Shown piece by piece: positions 16,060-24,413 of a stretch of 64,000 nucleotides of DNA. The notes under the pieces were generated by a model. That model saw nothing but the letters and a program-made list of their open reading frames with translations, did no database searches and had not been told where the DNA came from. The position numbers and the translations under genes were made by a program. The stretch comes from Pseudocitrobacter cyperus (lineage in GTDB: Bacteria; Pseudomonadota; Gammaproteobacteria; Enterobacterales; Enterobacteriaceae): the NCBI RefSeq assembly GCF_039889165.1, contig NZ_JAYMYY010000006.1, forward strand, positions 186,001 to 250,000, given 5' to 3'. Every line of letters begins with the position of its first letter. Position 1 is the first letter of the stretch.

Positions 16060-16290
16060 TTATTTGATTCGGTATTTCAGTGCGCCGCTGGGGCAGGTGT
16101 CAATGACCTGTTGAACGATAGTCGTGTCAACATTATCCGGCATAATCCACGGTTTGCGCTTCAGATTGAAGAGTTTACTGTTGCCACGCACGCAGTTGCC
16201 CGAGTGCTGACACAGGTTGGTGTTGAAATAGACGTCGATTTTTTCACCGGTATAGATCCGGTATCCCGCGTCCAGAAGTTCTTTGTCCAT
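16060..16290 (-). CDS. yjdI: YjdI, divergent 4Fe-4S mono-cluster protein
   Basis: A 76-residue protein of the Fer4_19 (divergent 4Fe-4S mono-cluster) type, like E. coli YjdI. Cysteines occur in CQHSGNC and in DTCPSGAL, the last being a ferredoxin-like CP-containing site. It is the first gene of the yjdI-yjdJ pair. The role is unknown; an electron-transfer or metal-sensing function with YjdJ is inference. Confidence 0.85.
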   Translation of the reverse strand: MDKELLDAGYRIYTGEKIDVYFNTNLCQHSGNCVRGNSKLFNLKRKPWIMPDNVDTTIVQQVIDTCPSGALKYRIK

Positions 16291-16432
16291 GACATTGCCT
16301 CAATTCAAATAATAGTACTGGCTGTGCTAATCATAGCGTGTCGTGGCAGAGAGAGGGAAAGGAATTACTGATTGATCTGCAGAATATAACAAAAATCGTC
16401 AATATGTGATGATGGTTATTTGGGAATGGTTA

Positions 16433-16687
16433 TCATCTGATGCCGCCCCTCTTGCTGGCACCCCATGCTTCAGGGGAAAAACAGATACAGGAGAGGATTT
16501 TAATCGTATGGCTTCGGTTGTTATTAATATAGTAAGTAGCATTAAGCGTCGGCGATATAATATCACCTTTCTGAATTAACCATGCTGATTCTATGGTGGT
16601 AATGGTTTTTATTTTACCGCTTTGCGTAATAACCGAAAATACATCAGGTTGTGGCGTTTTGACAATATCAATAACCTGCCATTCCAT
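16433..16687 (-). CDS. pmrD: PmrD, PhoP-to-PmrA connector protein
   Basis: An 84-residue protein matching Salmonella PmrD in length and key blocks: MEWxV at the start, GDIISP..NATYYIN in the middle, and HTIKIL followed by a Cys-rich end. In Salmonella PmrD is made under PhoP control and shields phospho-PmrA from dephosphorylation, so low Mg2+ turns on arn genes. The start at 16687 is preferred to one 13 codons upstream: it gives the family N-terminus and has AGAGGG upstream. Unusually it sits upstream of and divergent from arnB; in E. coli and Salmonella it lies just past arnF. Divergence of PmrD is high between species, so whether it still acts as connector must be tested. Confidence 0.8.
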   Translation of the reverse strand: MEWQVIDIVKTPQPDVFSVITQSGKIKTITTIESAWLIQKGDIISPTLNATYYINNNRSHTIKILSCICFSPEAWGASKRGGIR

Positions 16688-16745
16688 AGCTTGCCCTCTG
16701 GAGAATGTGTATTTAAAGAATAACAAATCTCACTGCGCGGAAGTA

Positions 16746-16762
16746 TAAACATACTGTAAATG
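16746..16762 (-). promoter_or_regulatory. PhoP-box-like repeat before pmrD
   Basis: On the minus strand CATTTA-CAGTA-TGTTTA resembles the PhoP box (T/G)GTTTA-N5-(T/G)GTTTA: the second hexamer is perfect, the first matches 4 of 6. It is 59 bp upstream of the pmrD start. pmrD is PhoP-activated in Salmonella. Confidence 0.4.
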
Positions 16763-16775
16763 AAAAGGAGAATCT

Positions 16776-16859
16776 ATGTTTCCTATCCGGAGAAAAGGTG
16801 ACAAAAATCACTTTTTATATTTCTCACTGGAAACTAAGCCTGCAAATTGTTTCGAGTGA
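16776..16859 (+). CDS. candidate 27-aa small ORF
   Basis: ATG 16776 to TGA 16857-16859 encodes a 27-residue peptide beginning MFPIRRKGDKNHFLYFSLE and ending CFE. The near-perfect Shine-Dalgarno AAAAGGAG sits 5 nt upstream, which is striking in a gap. The peptide has a basic N-terminal half, no clear membrane segment and no family I recognise. A hairpin-forming stretch (AAAAGGTGA/TCACTTTTT) lies inside it. It could be a leader peptide in the arn 5' leader or a chance frame. Confidence 0.3.
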   Translation: MFPIRRKGDKNHFLYFSLETKPANCFE

Positions 16860-16935
16860 AAGTAATCATATTTATTTTAAAGTGTTTAAGTGAGGTTAAC
16901 TTAACTGCAAACTATTTCTGCGAAGATTTTGCCTT

Positions 16936-16952
16936 CTTAATGTTGCGCTAAT
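16936..16952 (+). promoter_or_regulatory. PmrA-box-like site before arnB
   Basis: CTTAAT-GTTGC-GCTAAT has a perfect first hexamer of the PmrA consensus YTTAAK-N5-YTTAAK, exact 5-bp spacing, and a 4-of-6 second hexamer. It lies 65 bp before the arnB start with TATCCT 11 bp further on as a possible -10. It shares CTTAATGTT with the site I recall from Salmonella pbgP (arnB). Confidence 0.55.
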
Positions 16953-17016
16953 ACAAGCGCTCTATCCTGAGCCTCACTTATCCGGCTCAGCAGAGCGATG
17001 TCAGCGAGTGTTCAGA

Positions 17017-18156
17017 ATGGATGAATTTTTACCGTTTTCTCGCCCCTCAATGGGGGAGGAAGAGTTTCAGGCGATAAAGGCCGTGTTGCAGTCAGGCTGG
17101 ATCACCACCGGGCCGCAAAACCAGGCGCTTGAAGAGGCATTCTGTACGTTAACGGGGAACCGCTTTGCGATAGCGGTCAGCTCAGCCACTGCAGGCATGC
17201 ACGTCACCCTGATGGCGCTTGGCATCGGGCCTGGCGATGAAGTGATCACTCCATCGCTGACCTGGGTTTCTACCCTCAATATGATTGTGCTGCTGGGCGC
17301 AACGCCGGTGATGATCGACGTTGACCGCGATACCCTGATGGTGACGCCGCAGGCGATTGAAGCCGCGATCACGCCGCGCACCAAAGCGATTATCCCCGTG
17401 CATTATGCCGGCGCGCCCGTTGATATCGACGCCATCCATTCGGTGGCGCGCCGCCACGGCATTACGGTGATTGAAGATGCGGCTCATGCCGCTGGCACGG
17501 TCTACAAAGGCCAGCCGGTGGGCTGTGCGGGGACGGCAATTTTCTCGTTCCACGCCATCAAAAATATGACCTGCGCAGAGGGCGGGCTGGTTGTCACCGA
17601 CGATGAAACACTGGCGCGGAAGATCCGCAGCCTGAAATTCCACGGCCTCGCTGTTGATGCGTTCGACAGGCAAACCCATGGCCGCGCGCCACAGGCAGAG
17701 GTAATAACTCCGGGCTTCAAATATAACCTCGCGGATATCAACGCGGCGCTGGCGCGAGTGCAATTGACGAAATTACCGCAGGCGAATCAAAAGCGCCGGG
17801 AAATTGCTCAGCGTTATTTATATGAACTGGCCGATACGCCTTTCCAGCCGCTTGCTCTTCCGGCATGGCCGCACCAGCATGCCTGGCATTTATTTATTAT
17901 TCGGGTCGATGAAACCTTATGCGGAATTAATCGCGATGAATTAATGGAGCAACTAAAAGCCATGGGCATTGGCACCGGGCTCCATTTTCGCGCTGCGCAT
18001 ACACAGAAATATTACCGCGAACGTTATCCCGGCCTTGTATTGCCGAACAGCGAATGGAATAGCGAGCGAATGTGTTCCCTCCCTCTTTTCCCGGATATGA
18101 CTCATGACGACACGACCCGCGTTCTGGCGGCACTCCATCAACTGGCGAGACGTTGA
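17017..18156 (+). CDS. arnB: UDP-L-Ara4O aminotransferase ArnB
   Basis: A 379-residue PLP-dependent aminotransferase of the DegT/DnrJ/EryC1 family. It transfers the amino group of glutamate to UDP-4-keto-pentose, giving UDP-4-amino-4-deoxy-L-arabinose. Visible are SGWITTGPQNQALE near the N-terminus, the ring-stacking EDAAHA, the PLP lysine in FHAIKN, and the C-terminal GIGTGLHFRAAHTQKYY. ATG 17017 is chosen over a GTG three codons earlier because MxEFLPFSRP is the family start. It is the first of seven arn genes; arnC follows after 1 nt. Confidence 0.96.
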   Translation: MDEFLPFSRPSMGEEEFQAIKAVLQSGWITTGPQNQALEEAFCTLTGNRFAIAVSSATAGMHVTLMALGIGPGDEVITPSLTWVSTLNMIVLLGATPVMIDVDRDTLMVTPQAIEAAITPRTKAIIPVHYAGAPVDIDAIHSVARRHGITVIEDAAHAAGTVYKGQPVGCAGTAIFSFHAIKNMTCAEGGLVVTDDETLARKIRSLKFHGLAVDAFDRQTHGRAPQAEVITPGFKYNLADINAALARVQLTKLPQANQKRREIAQRYLYELADTPFQPLALPAWPHQHAWHLFIIRVDETLCGINRDELMEQLKAMGIGTGLHFRAAHTQKYYRERYPGLVLPNSEWNSERMCSLPLFPDMTHDDTTRVLAALHQLARR

Positions 18157-18157
18157 G

Positions 18158-19141
18158 ATGTTTGAAACAGCGAAAATAAAAAAGGTGTCGGTGGTTATCC
18201 CGGTTTATAACGAACAGGAGAGCCTGCCCGAGCTTATTCGCCGTACCGACGCGGCCTGCGCTTTACTTCATCGCGAATATGAAATTTTGCTGGTGGACGA
18301 CGGCAGCAGCGATGATTCCGCGCGCATGCTAAGTGAGGCGGCGGAACAGCCCGACAGCCATGTGGTCGCGGTGCTACTCAACCGCAACTATGGCCAGCAC
18401 TCGGCGATTATGGCGGGCTTCAGCCATGTAACCGGCGATCTCATCATCACCCTGGATGCTGACCTCCAAAACCCGCCGGAGGAGATCCCTCGTCTGGTCG
18501 AAAAAGCGGATGAGGGCTATGACGTCGTCGGCACGGTGCGGCAAAACCGCCAGGACAGCGTTTTTCGCAAAACCGCCTCAAAAATGATCAACCGCCTGAT
18601 TCAGCGTACCACCGGGAAAGCGATGGGCGACTACGGCTGCATGCTGCGCGCCTATCGCCGCCACATCGTGGATGCGATGCTCAACTGTCATGAGCGCAGC
18701 ACGTTTATTCCCATTCTGGCGAATACCTTTGCCCGTCGGGCCGTTGAAATCCCCGTTCATCACGCCGAGCGCGAGTTTGGCGATTCGAAGTACAGCTTTA
18801 TGCGGCTGATTAACCTGATGTACGACCTGGTGACCTGCCTGACCACCACACCGCTACGTTTGCTGAGCGTGGTGGGCAGCGTGATTGCGCTCCTGGGCTT
18901 TGCCTTTTCCGTTCTGCTGGTTGCGTTACGTTTGATCTTCGGCCCGCAGTGGGCGGCGGAAGGGGTGTTTATGCTTTTCGCCGTCCTGTTCATGTTTATT
19001 GGCGCGCAGTTTGTCGGTATGGGGCTGCTGGGTGAATACATCGGTCGCATCTATAACGATGTCCGTGCCCGCCCTCGCTACTTTATTCAACGTGTTATAC
19101 GCCAGCCGCAGACGGCGACAGAAGAGGAAAATCAGCAATGA
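18158..19141 (+). CDS. arnC: undecaprenyl-phosphate 4-deoxy-4-formamido-L-arabinose transferase ArnC
   Basis: A 327-residue membrane-anchored GT2 glycosyltransferase that loads formylated Ara4N on undecaprenyl phosphate. The catalytic domain (about 1-230) begins VSVVIPVYNEQESLPEL, has DDGSSDDS and the metal-binding DADLQNPPEEIP, and two C-terminal transmembrane helices (about 235-260 and 270-295) follow. The start at 18158 fits the family N-terminus and follows the arnB stop by 1 nt. It overlaps arnA by 4 nt (ATGA). Confidence 0.96.
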   Translation: MFETAKIKKVSVVIPVYNEQESLPELIRRTDAACALLHREYEILLVDDGSSDDSARMLSEAAEQPDSHVVAVLLNRNYGQHSAIMAGFSHVTGDLIITLDADLQNPPEEIPRLVEKADEGYDVVGTVRQNRQDSVFRKTASKMINRLIQRTTGKAMGDYGCMLRAYRRHIVDAMLNCHERSTFIPILANTFARRAVEIPVHHAEREFGDSKYSFMRLINLMYDLVTCLTTTPLRLLSVVGSVIALLGFAFSVLLVALRLIFGPQWAAEGVFMLFAVLFMFIGAQFVGMGLLGEYIGRIYNDVRARPRYFIQRVIRQPQTATEEENQQ

Positions 19142-21123
19142 AAGCAGTGGTCTTTGCCTATCATGATATGGGCTGTACGGGTGTGCAGGCGTTGCTGGAC
19201 GCGGGTTACGACATCGCGGCGATTTTTACGCATCCGGACAGCGCGCAGGAAAATCACTTTTTTGGTTCAGTGGCGCGACTGGCGGCTGAGCAGGGTATCG
19301 CGGTGTATGCGCCCGACGATGTCAATCATCCGCTGTGGGTCGACCGTATCCGCACGATTGCCCCGGAGGTGATTTTCTCTTTCTACTATCGCCACCTGTT
19401 AAGTGACGCGATCCTCAATCTTGCGCCGCAGGGGGCGTTTAACCTGCACGGTTCGCTGTTGCCAAAATACCGTGGTCGGGCGCCGCTGAACTGGGTACTG
19501 GTGAATGGCGAAACAGAAACGGGCGTGACGCTGCATCGCATGGTGAAACGTGCGGACGCGGGCGATATTGTGGCGCAACAGCGAGTGACCATCGCCGAAA
19601 ACGACAGCGCGTTGAGCCTGCACCGTAAGCTCTGTGCGGCCTCGCAAACATTACTGGGCGATGCGCTTGCGCAAATCCGCAACCGGCAGACCCGTGAATA
19701 TCCGCAGGATGAGCGCCAGGCCACCTATGTTGGCCGCCGCACCCCGGAAGATGGGCGTCTTGAATGGGAAAAACCGGCATCCACGCTGCATAACCTGATT
19801 CGTGCGGTCTCAGACCCCTGGCCCGGTGCCTTCAGTTTTGTCGGGCAGAACAAATTTATTGTCTGGAAATCGCGAGTCCACAGGGAAAGCGCTGAGGCGA
19901 AACCGGGCACGGTTTTATCCGTTTCACCGCTGCGGGTGGCCTGTGGGGAAGGTGTGCTGGAGATCCTGACCGGGCAAACGGAAAAGGGTGTCTATATGCA
20001 GGGCGCGCAACTGGCGCAGTCTTTGGGGCTGGTGACAGGCGCGTTGCTGAACAGCAAACCGGCGGCGGCACTGAAGCGCCGCACCCGCGTATTGATCCTC
20101 GGCGTGAACGGGTTTATCGGTAATCACCTCACCGAACGCCTGCTGAAGGACGATCGCTACGAAATTTACGGCCTGGATATTAGTGCCGACGCCGTCAGCC
20201 GTTTTCTCGATTGCCCGCGTTTTCACTTTGTGGAAGGCGATATCAGCATACACTCTGAATGGCTTGAGTATCACATCAAAAAATGTGACGTCGTGCTGCC
20301 GCTGGTGGCGATTGCCACGCCGATTGAGTACACCCGTAACCCGCTGCGCGTGTTTGAACTCGACTTTGAAGAGAATCTGAAGATTGTGCGCGACTGTGTG
20401 AAATACAACAAACGCATCGTCTTCCCGTCCACCTCCGAGGTGTACGGCATGTGTACAGATAACGATTTTGACGAGGACAGCTCGAATCTGGTGGTGGGGC
20501 CGATTAACCGCCCGCGCTGGATCTACTCGGTGTCGAAACAGTTGCTCGATCGCGTTATCTGGGCCTACGGCGAAAAATCCGGGCTGAAATTTACCCTGTT
20601 TCGTCCGTTTAACTGGATGGGGCCACGGCTTGATAACCTCAATGCCGCCCGCATCGGCAGTTCGCGCGCCATCACGCAACTGATCCTCAATCTGGTGGAA
20701 GGGTCGCCAATTAAACTGATTGAAGGCGGCAGCCAGAAACGCTGCTTTACGGATATCAGCGATGGGATTGAGGCGCTGTTCCGCATCATCGAAAACGAAG
20801 ATAACCGCTGTGATGGGCAGATTATTAATATCGGCAACCCCGATAATGAAGCCAGCATCAGGGAGCTGGCGGAGATGCTGCTCGATAGCTTTGAACGTCA
20901 TCCCCTGCGCCAGCACTTCCCGCCGTTTGCCGGATTCCGTGAAGTGGAAAGTAGCGATTACTATGGCAAGGGGTATCAGGACGTAGAGCATCGCAAACCC
21001 AGTATTCGTAACGCCCGACGCTGCCTCAACTGGCAACCTGGCATCACGATGCAACAAACGGTGGAAGAGACGCTGGACTTTTTCCTGCGCACCGTGGAGT
21101 TGACGGGTGATGAACCATCATGA
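19138..21123 (+). CDS. arnA: bifunctional UDP-Ara4N formyltransferase / UDP-glucuronate decarboxylase ArnA
   Basis: A 661-residue cytosolic two-domain enzyme. Residues 1-300 form an N10-formyl-THF-dependent formyltransferase (FNLHGSLLPKYRGRAPLNW; catalytic Asn, His and a downstream Asp). Residues about 315-660 form an NAD+-dependent short-chain dehydrogenase/reductase that oxidatively decarboxylates UDP-glucuronate (GVNGFIGNHL Rossmann loop; YSVSK catalytic Tyr/Lys). Length equals that of E. coli ArnA (660). UDP-glucuronate comes from Ugd, whose gene is not in the window. Confidence 0.97.
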   Translation: MKAVVFAYHDMGCTGVQALLDAGYDIAAIFTHPDSAQENHFFGSVARLAAEQGIAVYAPDDVNHPLWVDRIRTIAPEVIFSFYYRHLLSDAILNLAPQGAFNLHGSLLPKYRGRAPLNWVLVNGETETGVTLHRMVKRADAGDIVAQQRVTIAENDSALSLHRKLCAASQTLLGDALAQIRNRQTREYPQDERQATYVGRRTPEDGRLEWEKPASTLHNLIRAVSDPWPGAFSFVGQNKFIVWKSRVHRESAEAKPGTVLSVSPLRVACGEGVLEILTGQTEKGVYMQGAQLAQSLGLVTGALLNSKPAAALKRRTRVLILGVNGFIGNHLTERLLKDDRYEIYGLDISADAVSRFLDCPRFHFVEGDISIHSEWLEYHIKKCDVVLPLVAIATPIEYTRNPLRVFELDFEENLKIVRDCVKYNKRIVFPSTSEVYGMCTDNDFDEDSSNLVVGPINRPRWIYSVSKQLLDRVIWAYGEKSGLKFTLFRPFNWMGPRLDNLNAARIGSSRAITQLILNLVEGSPIKLIEGGSQKRCFTDISDGIEALFRIIENEDNRCDGQIINIGNPDNEASIRELAEMLLDSFERHPLRQHFPPFAGFREVESSDYYGKGYQDVEHRKPSIRNARRCLNWQPGITMQQTVEETLDFFLRTVELTGDEPS

Positions 21124-22022
21124 AAAACGTCGGCTTACGCATCGATGTCGATACCTTCAGAGGAACCCGTGACGGGGTTCCTCAACTGCTTTCCACTCTC
21201 GCCCGGCACGGTATCCGGGCAAGTTTCTTCTTCAGCGTCGGGCCGGACAATATGGGCCGTCATCTCTGGCGGCTAATCAAGCCCCGGTTTTTGTGGAAAA
21301 TGGTGCGCTCGCGAGCGGCCTCGCTGTACGGCTGGGATATTTTACTGGCGGGAACCGCCTGGCCGGGGCGCGAGATTGGCGCGGGCAACGAAGCCATTAT
21401 TCGCCAGACGGCGCGCCATCATGAAGTGGGGCTGCACGCCTGGGATCACCATGCCTGGCAGGCGCGCAGCGGCAGGTGGGGTAATAAGCAACTGATGCAG
21501 GAGATTGGGCGCGGGCTGGTTGAACTGGAACGCATTCTTGGCACGTCGGTTTCGTGCTCGGCGGTGGCGGGCTGGCGGGCAGACACGCGCGTTGTTCAGG
21601 CGAAAGAGCCCTTTAATTTTCGCTATAACAGCGACTGTCGCGGCCATCGCCCGTTCCGAACGCGGCTGGAGAACGGCGCGTTGGGAACGGTGCAGATACC
21701 GGTGACGTTACCCACCTGGGATGAAGTCGTCGGACGTGAAGTGAGCGCGGACGCATTCAACGACTACCTGATTGCGCGTATGCATCAGGATAAAGGCGTA
21801 CCGGTCTACACCATTCATGCGGAAGTGGAAGGCATCGCCTGTGCGGCGCAATTCGATGCCTTGTTGACGCTTGCTCGCGCCAGCGGCATTCATTTTTGCC
21901 CCCTCAGCGAGCTTCTGCCGGAGGACTTCAACAGCCTGCCGGTGGGGCGAATTGTGCGCGGCGAGTTGGCTGGCCGGGAAGGCTGGTTGGGTATTGAACA
22001 GATTATGGAATCGCCTCTATGA
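21120..22022 (+). CDS. arnD: undecaprenyl-phosphate-Ara4FN deformylase ArnD
   Basis: A 300-residue polysaccharide-deacetylase-family (NodB) enzyme that removes the formyl group from undecaprenyl-phosphate-Ara4FN, releasing the free amine before flipping. The metal/catalytic motif RIDVDTFRGT opens the protein. HEVGLHAWDHHAW carries the zinc-binding histidines, and the C-terminal segment has VYTIHAEVEG. It overlaps arnA and arnT by 4 nt each (ATGA), typical of translational coupling. Confidence 0.95.
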   Translation: MKNVGLRIDVDTFRGTRDGVPQLLSTLARHGIRASFFFSVGPDNMGRHLWRLIKPRFLWKMVRSRAASLYGWDILLAGTAWPGREIGAGNEAIIRQTARHHEVGLHAWDHHAWQARSGRWGNKQLMQEIGRGLVELERILGTSVSCSAVAGWRADTRVVQAKEPFNFRYNSDCRGHRPFRTRLENGALGTVQIPVTLPTWDEVVGREVSADAFNDYLIARMHQDKGVPVYTIHAEVEGIACAAQFDALLTLARASGIHFCPLSELLPEDFNSLPVGRIVRGELAGREGWLGIEQIMESPL

Positions 22023-23674
22023 AGTCCCGTTTTTATGCTGCGGCGCTGGCATGCCTCTATGCGCTTTACTACCTCATACCGCTCAATGGACGCCTGCTGT
22101 GGCAGCCGGATGAGACGCGTTATGCGGAAATCAGCCGCGAGATGCTGGCCTCCGGCGACTGGATCGTGCCGCATTTTCTCGGGCTGCGCTATTTTGAAAA
22201 ACCGGTTGTCGGATACTGGGTCAACAACCTGGGTCAGTGGCTATTTGGGCACAACAATTTTGCAGTGCGTTTTGGTAGCGTACTCTCCATCACCCTGACC
22301 GGGCTGCTGGTAGGCTGGATGGCGTGGATGCTGTGGCGGGAGAAACGTGTCGCCGTTCTCTCGGCGGTTATCTTCCTGACGATGTTCCTGGTTTATGGTA
22401 TTGGCACCTATGCGGTGCTGGATCCCATGATCACGCTCTGGCTGGTTCTTGCCATGTGCGCTTTCTGGTATGGGGCGAATGCGAGGATCCGCGCCGAAAA
22501 AATCGGCGGCTATATGCTGCTGGGGTTTGCCTGCGGGATGGGCGTGATGACCAAAGGTTTTCTGGCGCTGGCGGTGCCGGTGCTGGGGATCCTGCCGTGG
22601 GTGATTGCCGAAAAACGCTGGCGGGAAGTGCTGACCTGGGGCGGGTTGTCCGTCGTTGTTTGTGTGCTTACCGTGCTGCCCTGGGGGCTGGCGATAGCCT
22701 CGCGGGAGCCCGATTTCTGGCGCTATTTCTTCTGGGTGGAACATATTCAACGCTTCGCCCGCAGCGATGCGCAGCATAAAGCGCCCTTCTGGTATTACCT
22801 GCCGTTTGTCATTGCCGGAGCCTTACCCTGGCTGGCTTTTCTGCCGGGGGCGCTGAAACAGGGGTGGACGCGCCGCAAAAGCGAAAAAGGGATGTTCTAC
22901 CTGCTGGGCTGGGTGGTTATGCCATTTCTGTTTTTCAGTATCGCCAAAGGAAAACTCCCCACCTACATTCTGCTCTGTTTTGCGCCTCTGGCGCTGCTGA
23001 TGGCGCGCTATGTGCGTGACGCCATCCGGCAAAACAGCGGCGTACTGCGGATTAACGGGGGAATTAACCTGGCGGTGGGGCTGGCTGGCGCGGTGGCGGC
23101 CATGGCGGTTTCGCCGTGGGGATGGATGCGCCACCCCATCTGGCCGTGGATTGAACTCTATAAAAGCATACTGGCGCTGGTAGCTTTTGGCTTCTGGGCG
23201 CTGGTAGGGTGGTTCTCGCTGAAAAACGGGCCGAAGAGCGGGCTGTTGGCCGCCTTTTGTCCGCTGGCGCTGGCGTTGCTTTGCGGTTATGCGATCCCCG
23301 ATCGTATTGTCGCCAGCAAGCAGCCGCAGTTTATGATTGATATCCTGAGTGAAGATCTCCAGCCCAGCCGCTATATCATCACCAATAACGTGGGGCTGGC
23401 TGCGGGGTTAGCCTGGGAACTGAAGCGCCCCGATGTGCTGCTTTATGGCGGCAGAGGTGAGTTACGCTATGGGCTAACCTACCCGGACGCGAAAGGGCGT
23501 TTTATTACACAGGAAGCCTTTAATGACTGGCTGGCGGCGCATCGCCAGCAGGGCGTTATCTCCCTGGTATTACAGGTGGGTGAGGATCAAGGCCTGAGCG
23601 CATTTGACCTGCCTAAGCCCGATAACGTCTACGTGATGCCGCGCATCATTTACGTGGAGTACCTTCCGAAGTGA
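22019..23674 (+). CDS. arnT: lipid A 4-amino-4-deoxy-L-arabinosyltransferase ArnT
   Basis: A 551-residue inner-membrane GT83 transferase that moves Ara4N from undecaprenyl phosphate to lipid A phosphates, lowering the negative charge and giving cationic peptide/polymyxin resistance. It has about 12 hydrophobic helices and a C-terminal periplasmic domain. The first periplasmic loop has the catalytic LLWQPDETRYAEISREML. Length matches E. coli ArnT (550). Overlaps of 4 nt occur on both sides. Confidence 0.96.
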   Translation: MKSRFYAAALACLYALYYLIPLNGRLLWQPDETRYAEISREMLASGDWIVPHFLGLRYFEKPVVGYWVNNLGQWLFGHNNFAVRFGSVLSITLTGLLVGWMAWMLWREKRVAVLSAVIFLTMFLVYGIGTYAVLDPMITLWLVLAMCAFWYGANARIRAEKIGGYMLLGFACGMGVMTKGFLALAVPVLGILPWVIAEKRWREVLTWGGLSVVVCVLTVLPWGLAIASREPDFWRYFFWVEHIQRFARSDAQHKAPFWYYLPFVIAGALPWLAFLPGALKQGWTRRKSEKGMFYLLGWVVMPFLFFSIAKGKLPTYILLCFAPLALLMARYVRDAIRQNSGVLRINGGINLAVGLAGAVAAMAVSPWGWMRHPIWPWIELYKSILALVAFGFWALVGWFSLKNGPKSGLLAAFCPLALALLCGYAIPDRIVASKQPQFMIDILSEDLQPSRYIITNNVGLAAGLAWELKRPDVLLYGGRGELRYGLTYPDAKGRFITQEAFNDWLAAHRQQGVISLVLQVGEDQGLSAFDLPKPDNVYVMPRIIYVEYLPK

Positions 23675-23997
23675 CCAACGTTATCCTGTTGTTGCTGGCG
23701 AGTCTGCTGAGTAGCGGCGGGCAGCTTTGCCAGAAACAGGCGGCGCTCCTTTCAGACAAGCGCAAGCTCTGGCTCTGGCTGGCGCTCGCCGTGGGGATGC
23801 TGGCTGCGGGAATGGCGGTATGGCTGGCGGTACTGCAACGTATTCCGGTAAGTCTGGCCTATCCGATGCTGAGTCTGAACTTCGTCTGGGTAACACTTGC
23901 GGCGCGCTTTATCTGGCGGGAGAGGGTGACTGCCCGCCACTGGCTGGGCGTCGCGTTGATTATTCTCGGTATTGTGTTACTGGGAGGGAACCTGTAA
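23671..23997 (+). CDS. arnE: undecaprenyl-phosphate-Ara4N flippase subunit ArnE
   Basis: A 108-residue small multidrug resistance-like protein with four transmembrane helices, starting with GTG inside the arnT stop. Sequence features are ASLLSSGGQLCQKQAALL and a C-terminal ARHWLGVALIILGIVLLG. With ArnF it forms the heteromeric flippase that carries undecaprenyl-phosphate-Ara4N to the periplasmic face. It overlaps arnF by 1 nt (TAATG). Confidence 0.95.
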   Translation: MTNVILLLLASLLSSGGQLCQKQAALLSDKRKLWLWLALAVGMLAAGMAVWLAVLQRIPVSLAYPMLSLNFVWVTLAARFIWRERVTARHWLGVALIILGIVLLGGNL

Positions 23998-24377
23998 TGG
24001 GCGTATTTTGGGCGTTGCTGAGCGTGATTATTGTGACGGCTTCACAACTGGCGCTACGCCACGCAATGGTATTGCTGCCGCCAGTCTCCTCTCTTCAACT
24101 ACTGGCGCATTATCTGCTGACGGGGCAGGCTGGCACGCTGGCGCTGTTCTGCGGTTTGTTCGGTTATCTGCTCTCGATGGTGTGCTGGTTTTTTGCGCTT
24201 CGGCGTCTGCCGCTTGCCAGAGCCTATGCGCTGATGAGTCTGAGCTATATTTTGGTCTGGGCTGCCGCCATCGCCTTACCTGGCTGGCATGAGGCTTTCT
24301 CCTGGCGATCGCTCGCGGGCGTCGTCGCGATTGTGGCGGGTGTGTGGGTGATCTTCCGACGGAAAGCAAAAACCTGA
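23997..24377 (+). CDS. arnF: undecaprenyl-phosphate-Ara4N flippase subunit ArnF
   Basis: A 126-residue partner of ArnE with four hydrophobic helices (MGVFWALLSVIIVTASQLALRH at the start; ARAYALMSLSYILVW in the middle; a basic FRRKAK tail). Length and architecture match E. coli ArnF (128). The ATG at 23997 overlaps the arnE TAA. It is the last gene of the operon, followed directly by a terminator. Confidence 0.94.
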   Translation: MGVFWALLSVIIVTASQLALRHAMVLLPPVSSLQLLAHYLLTGQAGTLALFCGLFGYLLSMVCWFFALRRLPLARAYALMSLSYILVWAAAIALPGWHEAFSWRSLAGVVAIVAGVWVIFRRKAKT

Positions 24378-24413
24378 TGCCGGGCCAGCGCCTCCCGGCA
24401 TCAGATGTTTTTT
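24375..24413. terminator. arn operon terminator
   Basis: TGATGCCGGG (24375-24384) pairs with CCCGGCATCA (24394-24403), followed by T6 (24408-24413). It starts in the arnF stop codon and abuts the convergent MFS gene's end. Confidence 0.9.

Larger units (their letters stand above)
16688..17016. other. 329-bp pmrD/arnB divergent control region
   Basis: Contains, left to right, a PhoP-box-like repeat (16746-16762), a 27-codon small ORF with a strong ribosome site (16776-16859), several TTAA-rich half-sites (16877-16904) and a PmrA-box-like site (16936-16952) followed by TATCCT (16963-16968) as a possible -10 for arnB. Confidence 0.6.

Noticed and set aside
16877..16904. TTAA-rich run (TTTAAG, GTTAAC, CTTAAC) considered as the main PmrA box
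   Set aside because: Distances between TTAA cores are 9, 10 and 5 bp, none being the 11 bp of a PmrA box; the site at 16936 has correct spacing.
19924..21057. A 377-codon minus-strand frame inside arnA
   Set aside because: It is antisense to the well-conserved ArnA decarboxylase domain, has no ribosome site or recognisable motif, and its composition is that of a GC-rich shadow frame.
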